64,000 nucleotides of DNA, taken from Streptomyces sp. NRRL S-118. Lineage in GTDB: Bacteria > Actinomycetota > Actinomycetes > Streptomycetales > Streptomycetaceae. The translations under genes and the position numbers were made by a program. Every line of letters starts with the position of its first letter. The first letter of the stretch is position 1. Below, in pieces: positions 43,767 through 52,890 of the stretch. Location: NCBI RefSeq assembly GCF_000716335.1, contig NZ_KL591006.1:22582-86581 (forward strand). The letters are read 5' to 3'. The notes below the pieces were generated by a model that saw only the letters and a list, made by a program, of their open reading frames with translations, was not told the origin of the DNA and did no database searches.

Positions 43767-43994
43767 ATGAGCGACGCCAGCAACACCGAGCCCGTCGTCA
43801 AGCCGACGAACATCCACGCCACCGGCACCAGGCCGACCGCCGCGGCGGAGCAGATCGAGACCAAGAACATCCATGCGACCGGGTCGCCGGCGGACCGGAT
43901 CATCACCAAGAACATCCACGCCACGACCGAGCCCGCGGACGAGGGCGACGTGTCGACCGAGAACATCCATGCCACCTCGGAGCCGGTGAAGTAG
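43767..43994 (+). CDS. afsS: AfsS-like small repeat protein, AfsR target
   Basis: 75 aa. ATG 43767 is favoured over 43761 because GGGAG sits 6 nt upstream. Four imperfect repeats of (K/T)xNIHAT(G/T/S) (TNIHATG, KNIHATG, KNIHATT, ENIHATS) are spaced 16-21 residues apart in a Thr/Pro/acid-rich chain. S. coelicolor AfsS is a small repeat protein (63 aa) encoded just downstream of afsR, and its induction by AfsR raises antibiotic production. Position, direction, size and repeats agree. Biochemical action is unknown even in the model. Confidence 0.8.
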   Translation: MSDASNTEPVVKPTNIHATGTRPTAAAEQIETKNIHATGSPADRIITKNIHATTEPADEGDVSTENIHATSEPVK

Positions 43995-44021
43995 TCACCA
44001 CCTGAACCTTCACCCACGGGG

Positions 44022-44064
44022 TGCGGCCGCGGCGGCGCGGAGGGGGAGCCGCTGCGGCCGCGGC
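44022..44064 (+). terminator. Hairpin downstream of afsS
   Basis: GCGGCCGC (44023-44030) can pair with GCGGCCGC (44054-44061), extended by GGCGGC with GCCGC, about 28 nt after the afsS stop. GC-only stem, no U-tract. Confidence 0.35.
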
Positions 44065-44184
44065 ATGTCCGCCCGGGGTCGTCGGCCAAAGGTTGTCCGG
44101 AACCGGCTCAACCATCGAACTGACGTTCAGCTCCTGCCTAGGGTCGGCCCGTACGGACATCCACCACCTGTCGAAGGAGCTGGA

Positions 44185-44376
44185 ATGACTCGCACGAAGC
44201 GCCTGCTGGCCGGAGCCTTCATCGCCGCGGCCGTCGCCGCGGGCACGGCGACGCCCGCGATGGCCGCCGCCCCGGACGACGACTGGATCGTCGCCCCGCA
44301 GGGCGACAACCACACGCCCGTCTCCCCGGACGACGACTGGATCGTCACCCCGCAGGGCGACGACGGCTGGGGCTGA
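44185..44376 (+). CDS. Small secreted peptide with tandem PDDDWIV repeats
   Basis: 63 aa; GAAGGAGC precedes ATG 44185. The signal peptide MTRTKRLLAGAFIAAAVAAG...TPAMA-A predicts Sec cleavage near residue 26-28, leaving a ~36-residue mature peptide with two copies of PDDDWIV(A/T)PQGD separated by NHTPVS and ending GDDGWG. No Cys. It is acidic and Trp-containing. No family recognised; a structural, metal-binding or signalling peptide are all possible. It lies between afsS and the FadD3-like gene with its own RBS. Confidence 0.75.
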   Translation: MTRTKRLLAGAFIAAAVAAGTATPAMAAAPDDDWIVAPQGDNHTPVSPDDDWIVTPQGDDGWG

Positions 44377-44385
44377 TCGCAACGC

Positions 44386-44418
44386 CGGAGGGGCCGCCCC
44401 GTGCGGCCGGCCCCTCCG
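44386..44418. terminator. Bidirectional terminator between secreted peptide and acyl-CoA ligase genes
   Basis: CGGAGGGGCC (44386-44395) pairs perfectly with GGCCCCTCCG (44409-44418), located between convergent genes. Confidence 0.6.
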
Positions 44419-44451
44419 CCGCCGGGCCGCGCGGGCGGGCAGGACCGGGCC

Positions 44452-45999
44452 TCATCCGCGTGCGCGGGCGCGGAGTTCGCCCTTCACCACCTTGCCGCTC
44501 GCGTTGCGCGGGAGCTCCGTCAGGAACTCGACCCGGCGCGGCACCTTGTAGTTGGCCATCTCCCGCCGCGCCCAGGCGATCAGGTCGTCCGCCGTCAGCG
44601 TCGACCCCGGGCGCCGGACCGCGAAGGCCATGGCCACCTCGCCCAGCCGCGGGTCCGGGACGCCGATGACGGCGACGTCCAGCAGGTCGGGATGGACGCC
44701 GAGGAGCTGCTCGATCTCGGCGGGATACGCGTTGAAGCCGCCGACGATGAACATGTCCTTGATCCGGTCGGTGATGCGCAGGTTGCCCGCCTCGTCCAGG
44801 AAACCCACGTCGCCCGTGTGCAGCCACCCCTCCGCGTCGATGACCTCCGCCGTGCCGTCCGGGTCCTCGAAGTACCCGCTCATCACGTTGTGGCCGCGCA
44901 CCAGGACCTCGCCCGCCTCGATGCGCACCTCGGTGCCCGGGATGGGGCGGCCCGAGGTCGCGGCGACCGTCCCGTCGGGGTCGCCCCGGCGGCACATCGT
45001 GACGATGCCGCTCGCCTCGGACAGGCCGTACGCCGTCAGGACCGTGGGGACGCCCAGCTCGCCGCGGAGCCGCTCCACGAGCCGGAGGGGCACCACCGCC
45101 GCGCCCGTGACCACCAGCCGCAGGGTCGACAGGTCGTACGACGACCGCGCCGGGTGGTCCAGCACGGACTGCAGGAGCGTGGGCGGGCCCGGCAGCACGG
45201 AGATGCGCTCCGCCGCGACGTTCGCCAGGACCGTGTCCACGTTGAAGACCGGCTGCGGCACCATCACCGCACCCCGCATGAGGCAGGCGAGGATCCCCGC
45301 CTTGTAGCCGAAGGTGTGGAAGAAGGGGTTCACGATCAGATAGCGGTCGCCCTCCCGCAGGCCGGCGAGGCGGGCCCAGGTCCCGTAGCACCGCAGGGAC
45401 TGCGCATGGCTGATCACCGCGCCCTTGGGGCGGCCCGTCGTACCGGACGTGAACACGATGTCCGACGGTCCGGACGGGTCGACCGCGTCCGCGCGGGCAC
45501 GGACCCGCGCCGCCGGGACCCCGTCCCCGCCCGCCAGGAACTCCTTCCAGGTGCGGAAGTCCTCCGGCGCGCTGTCCGCCAGCACCACCACCTGCTCCAG
45601 CGACGGCAGCACGCGCCCGGTGCGGCGCAGGGACGCCACGTACGACGTGCCCAGGAACGTACCGGTGATGAACAGCAGCTTCGCCCGGCTGCGCTCCAGG
45701 ACGTACGCGGCCTCGGCGCCCTTGAAGCGGGTGTTGAGCGGTACGAGCACCGCGCCGGCGGTGACCGCGCCGAGGGCGGAGACGATCCAGTCCAGGGTGT
45801 TGGGCGCCCAGACCGCGACCCGGTCGCCGGGTGCCACGCCCGCGGCGACGCACGCGGCGGCGGCACGCTCGACGCGGTCGCCGAGCTCCGCGTACGTGAC
45901 GCGCGTACGGCCCTCGACGACGGCCTCGCGGGAGCCGTACCGCTCGGCCGCCCACCGGACCAGTCCCGGGATGGAGCACCCTTCCAGGTCGCCGTGCAT
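44452..45999 (-). CDS. FadD3-like acyl-CoA ligase
   Basis: 515 aa from ATG 45999. ANL-superfamily motifs: TSGTTGRPKGA (P-loop), YGLSEASGIVTM, GWLHTGDVGFLDEAGNLRITDRIKDMFIVGGFNAYPAEIE and catalytic Lys in RNASGKVVKGEL. The opening IPGLVRWAAERYGSREAVVEG resembles FadD3, the ligase that activates steroid C/D-ring acids (HIP) in Actinobacteria, but the chain specificity is inferred. It forms acyl-CoA from acid, ATP and CoA. Divergent from the thiolase operon across a single shared operator. Confidence 0.87.
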   Translation of the reverse strand: MHGDLEGCSIPGLVRWAAERYGSREAVVEGRTRVTYAELGDRVERAAAACVAAGVAPGDRVAVWAPNTLDWIVSALGAVTAGAVLVPLNTRFKGAEAAYVLERSRAKLLFITGTFLGTSYVASLRRTGRVLPSLEQVVVLADSAPEDFRTWKEFLAGGDGVPAARVRARADAVDPSGPSDIVFTSGTTGRPKGAVISHAQSLRCYGTWARLAGLREGDRYLIVNPFFHTFGYKAGILACLMRGAVMVPQPVFNVDTVLANVAAERISVLPGPPTLLQSVLDHPARSSYDLSTLRLVVTGAAVVPLRLVERLRGELGVPTVLTAYGLSEASGIVTMCRRGDPDGTVAATSGRPIPGTEVRIEAGEVLVRGHNVMSGYFEDPDGTAEVIDAEGWLHTGDVGFLDEAGNLRITDRIKDMFIVGGFNAYPAEIEQLLGVHPDLLDVAVIGVPDPRLGEVAMAFAVRRPGSTLTADDLIAWARREMANYKVPRRVEFLTELPRNASGKVVKGELRARARG

Positions 46000-46027
46000 G
46001 CCGGACCTCCAGCCGCCCGCCCAGTAG

Positions 46028-46042
46028 CTGACTATCCGTCAG
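46028..46042. promoter_or_regulatory. Palindromic operator site 5 (CTGACTATCCGTCAG)
   Basis: Perfect CTGAC-N5-GTCAG palindrome in the 64-bp divergent gap between the ligase and thiolase operons, 22-29 bp from either start, so it can control both. Confidence 0.72.
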
Positions 46043-46063
46043 ATTAGCGGTAGCCTCGCGGAC

Positions 46064-47218
46064 ATGACAGGTGGACGACTCAAGGACGCCGCTGCCATCG
46101 CCGGGATCGGACAGACCCGATTCGCCAGGCACCTGCCCGAGTCGGAGAAGACCCTGGCCTGCCGGGCCGTCCTCGCCGCCCTCGCCGACGCCGGCATCGC
46201 GCCCGCCGAGGTCGACGCCTTCGCCTCGTACACGATGGAGGAGACGGACGAGGTCGAGGTCGCCAAGGCCATCGGCGCGGGTGACGTGACCTTCTTCGCC
46301 AAGGCGGGGTACGGGGGCGGCGGCTCCTGCGCCACCGTCGCGCACCTCGCCGCCGCCGTCGCCACCGGCCAGGCGCACGTCGGCGTGGCCTGGCGGTCCC
46401 GCAAACGCGGCTCGGGCCCCCGGCCCTGGACGAACACCCGCGCCCAGCTCCCGACACCCGCCCAGTGGACCCGCCCCTACGGACTGCTGCGGCCCGCCGA
46501 CGAGATCGGCATGCTCGCCCGCCGCTACATGCACGAGTACGGCGCCACCCGCGACCACTTCTTCAACGTGGCCCTCGCCTGCCGCAACCGCGCCAACCAG
46601 AACCCCGACGCGGTGATGCACGACCGGCCGCTGACCCGCGAGATGTACATGACCTCCCGCTGGATCAGCGAACCGCTGTGCCTCTTCGACAACTGCCTGG
46701 AGACGGACGGCGCCCTCGCCTGCGTCGTCGTCCCCGCCGAGCGCGCCCGGGACTGCCGACGACCGCCCGTGTACATCCACTCCGTCGCCCAGGGCCTGCC
46801 CGCCCAGCACCACGGCATGGTCAACTACTGGAACGACGACCCGCTCACCGGGCCGGCCTGGACCGCGGCCCGCCACCTGTGGAAGCAGGCCGACTTCGGC
46901 CCGCAGGACGTCGACGTCGCCCAGATCTACGACGCGTTCACCCCGCTCGTCCCCCTGTCCCTGGAGGGCTACGGCTTCTGCGGCCGCGGTGAGGGCGGCG
47001 CCTTCACCGAGGGCGGGGCGCTGGAGACCGGCGGGCGGCTGCCCCTCAACACCGGCGGCGGCGGGCTCAGCGAGGCGTACGTCCACGGCTTCAACCTCAT
47101 CACCGAAGGGGTGAAGCAACTGCGCGGCACCAGCACCGCCCAGGTACCGGGCGCCCGGACGTGTCTGGTCACCGCCGGAGAAGGCGTCCCCACGTCCGCC
47201 CTGCTGCTGAGGAGCTGA
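46064..47218 (+). CDS. Thiolase-like lipid-transfer protein (Ltp/SCP-x type)
   Basis: 384 aa. AAIAGIGQTRFARHLPESEKTLACRAVLAALADAGI, YGGGGSCATVAHLAAAVATGQAHVG, QIYDAFTPLVPLSLEGYGFCGRGEGGAF and LPLNTGGGGLSEAYVHGFNLI are typical of acetyl-CoA acetyltransferase-like lipid-transfer proteins. A Cys (in GGSCATV) is present near the thiolase nucleophile position. The next gene, a DUF35 zinc-ribbon/OB protein 4 bp away, is the usual obligate partner; such Ltp-DUF35 pairs do thiolysis or retro-aldol cleavage of CoA thioesters. Confidence 0.88.
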   Translation: MTGGRLKDAAAIAGIGQTRFARHLPESEKTLACRAVLAALADAGIAPAEVDAFASYTMEETDEVEVAKAIGAGDVTFFAKAGYGGGGSCATVAHLAAAVATGQAHVGVAWRSRKRGSGPRPWTNTRAQLPTPAQWTRPYGLLRPADEIGMLARRYMHEYGATRDHFFNVALACRNRANQNPDAVMHDRPLTREMYMTSRWISEPLCLFDNCLETDGALACVVVPAERARDCRRPPVYIHSVAQGLPAQHHGMVNYWNDDPLTGPAWTAARHLWKQADFGPQDVDVAQIYDAFTPLVPLSLEGYGFCGRGEGGAFTEGGALETGGRLPLNTGGGGLSEAYVHGFNLITEGVKQLRGTSTAQVPGARTCLVTAGEGVPTSALLLRS

Positions 47219-47222
47219 GCCG

Positions 47223-47642
47223 ATGCTCGAACCCGTCCCCGACGACGACGGCGCGCCCTTCTGGGAGTTCGCGGCCCGCGGCGAGCTGCGCGTCCAGACC
47301 TGCACCGGCTGCGCCGCGCCGCGCTTCCCGCCCCGCCCCTGCTGCCCGCACTGCCAGTCGTTCGGCAGCGAGTGGCGCCCGGTGAGCGGCCGCGGCCGCA
47401 TCTGGTCGTACGTCGTCCCGCACCCACCGCTGCTGCCCGCGTACGCCGCCCACGCGCCCCGCTACAACGTCGTCGTCGTCGAACTGGCGGACGCCCCTCG
47501 CATCCGGCTGGTCGGCAATGTCGTCGCCGGTCCCGGCGCCCCCATCGACTCCGTAGACCCGGCACGGCTGCGCATCGGCGCCCCGGTCCGCGCGGTCTTC
47601 GGCGACGACGGCCTGCCGCGCTGGATGCTGGAGCGGTCGTGA
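47223..47642 (+). CDS. DUF35 zinc-ribbon OB-fold protein, thiolase partner
   Basis: 139 aa. FWEFAARGELRVQTCTGCAAPRFPPRPCCPHC carries the four-Cys zinc ribbon (CxxC...CxxC); the remaining ~80 residues (GRGRIWSYVVPHPPLLPAYAAHAPRYNVVVVELADAPRIRLVGNVV) are the OB fold. DUF35 proteins bind acyl-CoA and stabilise Ltp/thiolase subunits. Four bases after the thiolase stop; its own stop overlaps the hydratase GTG. Confidence 0.92.
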   Translation: MLEPVPDDDGAPFWEFAARGELRVQTCTGCAAPRFPPRPCCPHCQSFGSEWRPVSGRGRIWSYVVPHPPLLPAYAAHAPRYNVVVVELADAPRIRLVGNVVAGPGAPIDSVDPARLRIGAPVRAVFGDDGLPRWMLERS

Positions 47643-48409
47643 CCGTCACCGTGGAGCGCGGCGGCGACGGCGTCGCCGTGGTCACCCTCGACCGGCCCGG
47701 GAAGCTCAACGCCCTCGACCTCGCCATGGCCGCGGAACTCGCCGCCGTCTGGGGGCGGCTGCGGTACGACGACGGCGTACGGGCCGCGGTGCTGACCGGC
47801 GCGGGCGGGCGTGCCTTCTGCACCGGCATCGACCGCACGGCGGAGGTACCGCAGCCGCCCTCCCCGTACAGCATCGACGACCCGCTCCTCGCCGCCGGGC
47901 CGAAGGCGAACGACCTGTGGAAGCCGGTGATCGCCGCCGTGGAGGGGATGGCCTGCGGCGGGGCGTTCTACCTCCTCGGCGAGTGCGAGTTCGTCGTCGC
48001 CGCCCGCGACGCGTCCTTCTTCGACCCGCACACGACGTACGGGATGGTCTCCGCGTACGAGGCGATCACGATGGCCCAGCGGATGCCCTTCGGGGAGGTC
48101 GCCCGGATGTCCCTGATGGGTACGGCCGAACGGGTCGGCGCGCAGCGGGCGTACGAGACCGGCCTCGTCTCGGAGCTGACGGAGCCGGGCGGCGCGCTGG
48201 ACGCCGCCCGGGAAGCCGCGGCCGTGATCGCCGGGTACCCGACCGGCGCCGTCCAGGGCACGGTACGGGCGGTGTGGGCGGCCCGGGAGGCGGCCAGGTC
48301 CCCGGCGCTCGCCCAGGCGCCGCACCTGATCGCGCTCGGGAACCTGCCGCCCGAACGCCAGGAGCGGCTGTTCGAGGGCCGCCGCCGGGGCGGGTACCGC
48401 CTGCGCTGA
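47639..48409 (+). CDS. Enoyl-CoA hydratase/isomerase family protein
   Basis: 256 aa; GTG 47639 overlaps the DUF35 stop (GTGA). Crotonase features: VVTLDRPGKLNALDLAMAAEL, GAGGRAFCTGID (first oxyanion-hole strand), KPVIAAVEGMACGGAFYLLGECEFVVA, and TYGMVSAYEAITMAQRMPFGEVARMSLMG. The usual catalytic Glu pair is partly replaced around TYGM/EAIT, so hydratase versus isomerase or hydrolase cannot be decided. Third gene of the thiolase operon. Confidence 0.88.
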   Translation: MTVTVERGGDGVAVVTLDRPGKLNALDLAMAAELAAVWGRLRYDDGVRAAVLTGAGGRAFCTGIDRTAEVPQPPSPYSIDDPLLAAGPKANDLWKPVIAAVEGMACGGAFYLLGECEFVVAARDASFFDPHTTYGMVSAYEAITMAQRMPFGEVARMSLMGTAERVGAQRAYETGLVSELTEPGGALDAAREAAAVIAGYPTGAVQGTVRAVWAAREAARSPALAQAPHLIALGNLPPERQERLFEGRRRGGYRLR

Positions 48410-48502
48410 CCGGCGTCCGCGTCCTGTGGCAGGGGGCCCGGGCCCGGCGTAGCGTCGGGTGCGAGGGCCGGACCGAGATTCCGGACCGCAGGGAGGCCGA
48501 CG

Positions 48503-49195
48503 ATGGTCCGCAATGTCATCGGCAGCGTCCTCGCTCTGCTCGGAGCGACGGCCGCCGTCCTGAGCCCCTTCCTTGCCTGGAACGACGGCCGCCTGGGCCG
48601 CCACTACCGCATCGCCGACCTCTTCGGAGGCATCACCGCCGGCCAGGCGGCGCTGTGGACGTCGGTCCTGCTGCCGCTCGCGTTCGCCGCGCTGCTGACG
48701 CTCGTCGGCGTGGCCCTGCGTTCCCGGCTGCTGGTGACGCTCGCGGGGGTGATCGTGCTGGGCTTCACCGTCCTGTGGATGGTCCGCCTGTCCCAGGTCT
48801 CGGACGGGCTGACGTTCGAGGGCGCGAACGACTCCGGGCTCGGCTGGGGCGTGGTGCTGGCCCTGGCGGGCGGGGTGCTCCTGCTGCTGGGCGCCGCCGT
48901 GATGGGCAGGCGCCCGGGCCGCCTGCGCCGCAGGTCCCGGGAGGCCGAGGCGTACGCGGGAGGCCCCTACGACGGCCACGACGGCGGCCGGTACGCCGCC
49001 CCCTACGGCGAGCGGGACGACGGACGCCACGGCGAGCGCGACGACCCCTACCGGGAGGACCCCTACCGGGACGAGCAGTACGGGGACCCGTACGGGCGCC
49101 CGCCCGACGACCCCTACGGGCGCCCGCCCGGCGACCACGGCCAGGGCCCGCCCGGACCCCCCGGCCCGGGCCAGGCTCCTCCGCACCGCTCCTGA
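48503..49195 (+). CDS. Membrane protein with repetitive Asp/Tyr/Pro/Arg-rich C-terminal tail
   Basis: 230 aa from ATG 48503. Four hydrophobic segments lie within the first ~140 residues (VIGSVLALLGATAAVLSPFLAW; AALWTSVLLPLAFAALLTLVGVAL; LLVTLAGVIVLGFTVLWMV; WGVVLALAGGVLLLLGAAVMG). The last ~85 residues are DPYR/DPYGRPPD-type repeats. Such tails in streptomycete membrane proteins are thought to be cytoplasmic and disordered. Convergent with afsK. The 3' end of the gene is duplicated downstream (33-nt tandem repeat). Function unknown. Confidence 0.75.
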   Translation: MVRNVIGSVLALLGATAAVLSPFLAWNDGRLGRHYRIADLFGGITAGQAALWTSVLLPLAFAALLTLVGVALRSRLLVTLAGVIVLGFTVLWMVRLSQVSDGLTFEGANDSGLGWGVVLALAGGVLLLLGAAVMGRRPGRLRRRSREAEAYAGGPYDGHDGGRYAAPYGERDDGRHGERDDPYREDPYRDEQYGDPYGRPPDDPYGRPPGDHGQGPPGPPGPGQAPPHRS

Positions 49196-49237
49196 CCGGC
49201 GCTCCAGGCTCCTCCGCACCGCTCCTGACCGGCGCTC
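49172..49237. repeat. Perfect 33-nt tandem duplication across a stop codon
   Basis: Units 49172-49204 and 49205-49237 are identical. The first spans the last codons and TGA of the membrane-protein gene, and the second fills the gap to the afsK stop (49242). It is probably a recent slippage or replication duplication. Confidence 0.85.
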
Positions 49238-49241
49238 CGGT

Positions 49242-51674
49242 CTACCGGGCGCCGGCGCCGCGCCCGGTGGCCGTGCCCTTGACCGCGTCCAGCGCGTACA
49301 CGCAGCGGTCCTTGCTGCACGCGTAGACCACGCCCGCGCGTGCCACCAGCGAGCCGGTGATCTCCCCACCGGTCGTCAGCTTCCAGCGGAGCTGGCCGCC
49401 GCTCGCGTCCAGCGTGTACAGGACGTGGTCGGCGGACCCGAAGTGCAGCCGCCCGTCGGCGACGACCGGCGCGCCGATGATGCTGCCGCCCGCCGGGAAG
49501 CGCCACTTCGGGGTGCCGGTGACCGCGTCCAGCGTGTACACCGCGCTGCCGCTGCCGACGTGGACGTTGCCGTCGGCGACCAGCACCGGCTCCGTGGACT
49601 GCCGGGACTCGGTGGCGATGCGCCAGCGGTCCTTGCCGGTCGTCGCGTCGAGCGCGTACACCGTGCCGAGGTAGTCGGCGAGGTACACCCCGCCGCCCGT
49701 GACCGCCGGGCCCGGGGCGAAGGCGGGCGGCGACAGGAACACCGCCGGGGCCTCGAAGTGCCAGCGCACGTGCCCGGACATGATGTCGACGGACAGCACC
49801 CGGGTGCCCGCGGCGACGTAGACGTACCCGTCCTCCGCCGGGGTGATGCGCACCGGCACCCCGCCGCAGGAGGCGGCGTCGCCGATCGGGTACGACCAGC
49901 GCTCGGTGCCGGTCCGGGCGTCGAGCGCCCGCAGGCGGGCGTCCTGCCAGACGTACACGGTGTCGCCGTGGACGACGGGGCCGGCCTCCGGCGACTCGAA
50001 GTCCGTCTGGGCCCCGGTGATCTCCCAGAGTCTGGCGCCGTTGGACGCCTCCCACCCCTGGACGCCGCCGCCGCGGGTGGCGGTGACGACGGTGCCCCGG
50101 TCCACCGCGAGGGCGTACACCCAGGCGTCGGTCTGGAGGCGCCAGCGCTCGCTGCCGTCCAGCGCGTCGAGCGCGTACAGCGACGGCCCGTCCGAGGCGT
50201 GGATGCGGCCCCCGGCGACCGCCATGGACCAGGCGACGTCCCGCGTCTTGAACCGGCGCCGCCCGCTGGCCACGTCCAGGGCGTGCACCTCGAAGGAGGT
50301 CACGTAGAGCAGGTCGCCCTCGACGACGGGCGTGCCCCACACGTCGTTCGACATGCGGAAGCGCCACGGGCGCCAGTGCCCCGGCCCCTCGCTCTCCGCC
50401 GCCGGCGCGGGCCCGGGCGGCGACGGCGCCGGAACCGGCGGCCCGGACGGGGCGGGCTCGGAGCCGTTCGGGCCGCCCGCGGGCGGGCGCACCCAGCCGG
50501 TCGTGGCCGGCCCGGCGGGGTCCGTCGCCACGAGCGCGGCGCGGGTGTCGGCGACCCGGGGGCCGGGGCCGATGGGCACCCGGGCGCCGGGCAGGCGGAC
50601 CGGGGAGCCGCCCGCGGGGGCGGGGCCGGGCGGCGCCATCGCGCCCGTGCGGGGGTCGTCGCCGGCGCTGCCGCCGCGCCAGGCGGCGTCCCAGTCCCGG
50701 CCCGGGGCGGGAGCCCCGTTCGGCGGACCGGCGGGCGGCGCCGGGGGCGCGGGCGGTGCCGCCGGAGGCGGCGGCGTGCTCGGGCGGCCGCCGCGGCGGG
50801 CCTCGATCATCGCGGTGGCCCGCGACGGCAGCCACGCCGACGCGGTACCGCTGTCGTCGCTCCCGGAGAACAGGTGCGGCGCGAGCTGGGCCTGGAGATC
50901 GGCGGGGGTGGGCCGCAGCCCGGCCTCGATCTGCATGCAGGAATCGATCAGCGGCCGCAGCTCGTCCGGCAGCCCCTCCAGGTCCGGCCCCTCGCGCAGC
51001 AGCATGAAGACCGTCTCCACCGGGTTGGCGCCGTGGTACGGCGCGTGCCCGGTCGCCGCGAAGACCAGTGTGGAGCCCAGCGAGAAGACGTCGCTGGCGC
51101 CGGTCACGCTGCGCGAGTCCTTCGCCTGCTCGGGTGACATGTACGCGGGCGTCCCGACGGCGACATTGGTCATCGTCAGCCGGGTGTTGGAGACACCGGA
51201 CGCGATGCCGAAGTCGATCACGCGCGGTCCGTCCTCCACGACCAGCACGTTCGAGGGCTTCAGGTCGCGGTGGACGAGGCCCGCGCCGTGGATGGACTGC
51301 AGGGCCTCGGCGATGCCGGCGGCCAGCCAGCGCACGGCCTGGGCCGGCAGCGGCCCGCACTCGTTCACTATCTCTTCGAGGGAGGGCGCCGGGACGTAGG
51401 CGGTGGCCAGCCACGGCACCGCCGCCCGCGGGTCGGCGTCCACCACGGCGGCCGTGTAGAAGCCGGACACCGCCCGTGCGGCCTCCACCTCGCGCGTGAA
51501 GCGGACGCGGAACAGCTGGTCCTCGGCGAGCTCGGTCCGTACCGTCTTGATCGCCACGCGCCGGCCGGATGCCGAGCGTGCGAGATAGACCAGGCCCATG
51601 CCACCGGCACCGAGCCGGCCCAGCACCTCGAAGGGGCCGATCCGCCTCGGGTCGTGCTGCGTGAGCTGCTCCAC
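49242..51674 (-). CDS. afsK: AfsK: serine/threonine protein kinase with beta-propeller C-terminus
   Basis: 810 aa from GTG 51674 with GGCAGG upstream. N-terminal kinase (residues 8-275): [14 protein letters not shown] (P-loop), AIKTV (Lys), [11 protein letters not shown] (catalytic loop), [19 protein letters not shown] Pro/Ala/Gly-rich linker (~285-430) leads to seven or so PQQ/beta-propeller repeats ([48 protein letters not shown] and similar). S. coelicolor AfsK (~799 aa) has the same plan, is membrane-associated and phosphorylates AfsR. No transmembrane segment is visible. Confidence 0.92.
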   Translation of the reverse strand: MEQLTQHDPRRIGPFEVLGRLGAGGMGLVYLARSASGRRVAIKTVRTELAEDQLFRVRFTREVEAARAVSGFYTAAVVDADPRAAVPWLATAYVPAPSLEEIVNECGPLPAQAVRWLAAGIAEALQSIHGAGLVHRDLKPSNVLVVEDGPRVIDFGIASGVSNTRLTMTNVAVGTPAYMSPEQAKDSRSVTGASDVFSLGSTLVFAATGHAPYHGANPVETVFMLLREGPDLEGLPDELRPLIDSCMQIEAGLRPTPADLQAQLAPHLFSGSDDSGTASAWLPSRATAMIEARRGGRPSTPPPPAAPPAPPAPPAGPPNGAPAPGRDWDAAWRGGSAGDDPRTGAMAPPGPAPAGGSPVRLPGARVPIGPGPRVADTRAALVATDPAGPATTGWVRPPAGGPNGSEPAPSGPPVPAPSPPGPAPAAESEGPGHWRPWRFRMSNDVWGTPVVEGDLLYVTSFEVHALDVASGRRRFKTRDVAWSMAVAGGRIHASDGPSLYALDALDGSERWRLQTDAWVYALAVDRGTVVTATRGGGVQGWEASNGARLWEITGAQTDFESPEAGPVVHGDTVYVWQDARLRALDARTGTERWSYPIGDAASCGGVPVRITPAEDGYVYVAAGTRVLSVDIMSGHVRWHFEAPAVFLSPPAFAPGPAVTGGGVYLADYLGTVYALDATTGKDRWRIATESRQSTEPVLVADGNVHVGSGSAVYTLDAVTGTPKWRFPAGGSIIGAPVVADGRLHFGSADHVLYTLDASGGQLRWKLTTGGEITGSLVARAGVVYACSKDRCVYALDAVKGTATGRGAGAR

Positions 51675-51813
51675 TTGCCTGCCACCTCCCCGTAGGGGCC
51701 ATGAAAGTACGGCCCCAGTCGCCCCCTGATTGTTCCTGTCCGGGGCGGTGGTTGCGAACCCGGGGGCGGATCGGGGTGTCTCACCTCGATCCGGACACGG
51801 CGGTGAGGCCGGC

Positions 51814-52596
51814 TCAGGCCGCCTTGGGCTCGGCCAGGACGGCGAAGACGGCACCCTGGTTGTCCGCCAGGACGGCGATCCTGCCGTAGGGGGTGTCGAA
51901 CGGCGACTCGGTGACGCGGCCGCCCAGCCGCTGTGCGACGGCCACGGTGTCGTCGCAGTCCTCGACCGCGAAGTAGATGAGGAAGTGGGCCGGCATCTCG
52001 GCCGGGAAGGCGTCGGTGATCACGCTGCGCCCGCCGACGGCGTTGTCGTCGCTCGCCTGCGTACCGGCGGGCGACCAGACGCGGAAGTCGATCGAGGTGT
52101 CGTCCAGGTCGCGCACCTGGAAGCCGAAGACGGTCTCGTAGAAGGCGTCGACGGGGTCCTTCTGCCGGGTGTAGACCTCGGTCCAGCAGAAGGAGTTCGG
52201 TTCGCCCTGCTTCTCGAAGCCGTTGTGCTCGCCGGCCTCCCACAGACCGAAGACCGCGCCGCCGGGGTCGACGGCGAGCGCCATGATCCCGTACGGGCCG
52301 ATCGGCATGGGGTCCATCACCATCCGGCCGCCCGCCTCCGCGATCCGCCGGCTGGTGGCGGCGGCGTCGGGGGTGGCGAAGTAGACCCCCCAGACGGTGG
52401 GCATGCGGCCGTCCCGCTTGGGTGTGAGGCCCGCGACCCGCCGCCCGTCACTGAAGGCGTTGGTGTAGTTGCCGTAGGCCTCGTCGCCGCCGTCGAACGT
52501 CCAGCCGAAGAGCTCGCCGTAGAAGCGCTTGCCCGCTGCCAGGTCGGGGAGCAGCACGTCCACCCAGCACGGCGTGCCCTCTGTGAATGCGGCCAT
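51814..52596 (-). CDS. VOC (glyoxalase/dioxygenase) family protein, possibly KbpA-like
   Basis: 260 aa. Two tandem VOC domains: the first ([35 protein letters not shown] ... [14 protein letters not shown]) and the second ([28 protein letters not shown] ... [17 protein letters not shown]). It lies directly upstream of afsK on the same strand with a 139-bp gap. In S. coelicolor an AfsK-binding inhibitor, KbpA (about 250 aa), maps beside afsK; position and size suggest this may be its counterpart, but sequence identity was not checked. Otherwise a metal-dependent VOC enzyme or hydroxylase-like protein. Confidence 0.8.
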   Translation of the reverse strand: MAAFTEGTPCWVDVLLPDLAAGKRFYGELFGWTFDGGDEAYGNYTNAFSDGRRVAGLTPKRDGRMPTVWGVYFATPDAAATSRRIAEAGGRMVMDPMPIGPYGIMALAVDPGGAVFGLWEAGEHNGFEKQGEPNSFCWTEVYTRQKDPVDAFYETVFGFQVRDLDDTSIDFRVWSPAGTQASDDNAVGGRSVITDAFPAEMPAHFLIYFAVEDCDDTVAVAQRLGGRVTESPFDTPYGRIAVLADNQGAVFAVLAEPKAA

Positions 52597-52875
52597 GGAC
52601 CCGATCCCTTTCCTTGTACGGGTGGTGTGGTACCCGTCACAGTCAAGTTAACGGCCCGGACCGCACCGCGCAGGGAGAGAAACCGAACGCATGTTCGTTG
52701 GCATGGTCCACCGAAGTTGTCCACAGCCTGTTGATAATCGCACTGGCCGGAAATGATCGGTGCGGCGCCGGGCCCGTGGGCGGGGACGCGCCTGGTACGG
52801 GGCCCGACGAACCGGCGGGGGTCGCGCACCCCATTTGCAGTCGGCCGAATCGCGCGCAGATCCCCCCTCGGTAAG

Positions 52876-52890
52876 CTGACGACATGACAG
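52876..52890. promoter_or_regulatory. Degenerate operator-like site at the tetR start (CTGACGACATGACAG)
   Basis: The left arm CTGAC is perfect; the right arm GACAG differs by one base from GTCAG. It overlaps the ATG of the TetR gene. Fits autorepression but could be chance. Confidence 0.35.

Noticed and set aside
43767..43994. Repeated NIHAT segments read as a possible CRISPR-like or DNA repeat array
   Set aside because: The repetition is at protein level with variable spacing and codon changes; it fits AfsS-type repeats.
44065..44184. Upstream extension of the secreted-peptide ORF (start at 44065)
   Set aside because: It would hide the signal peptide inside the chain; the strong RBS and signal sequence favour ATG 44185.
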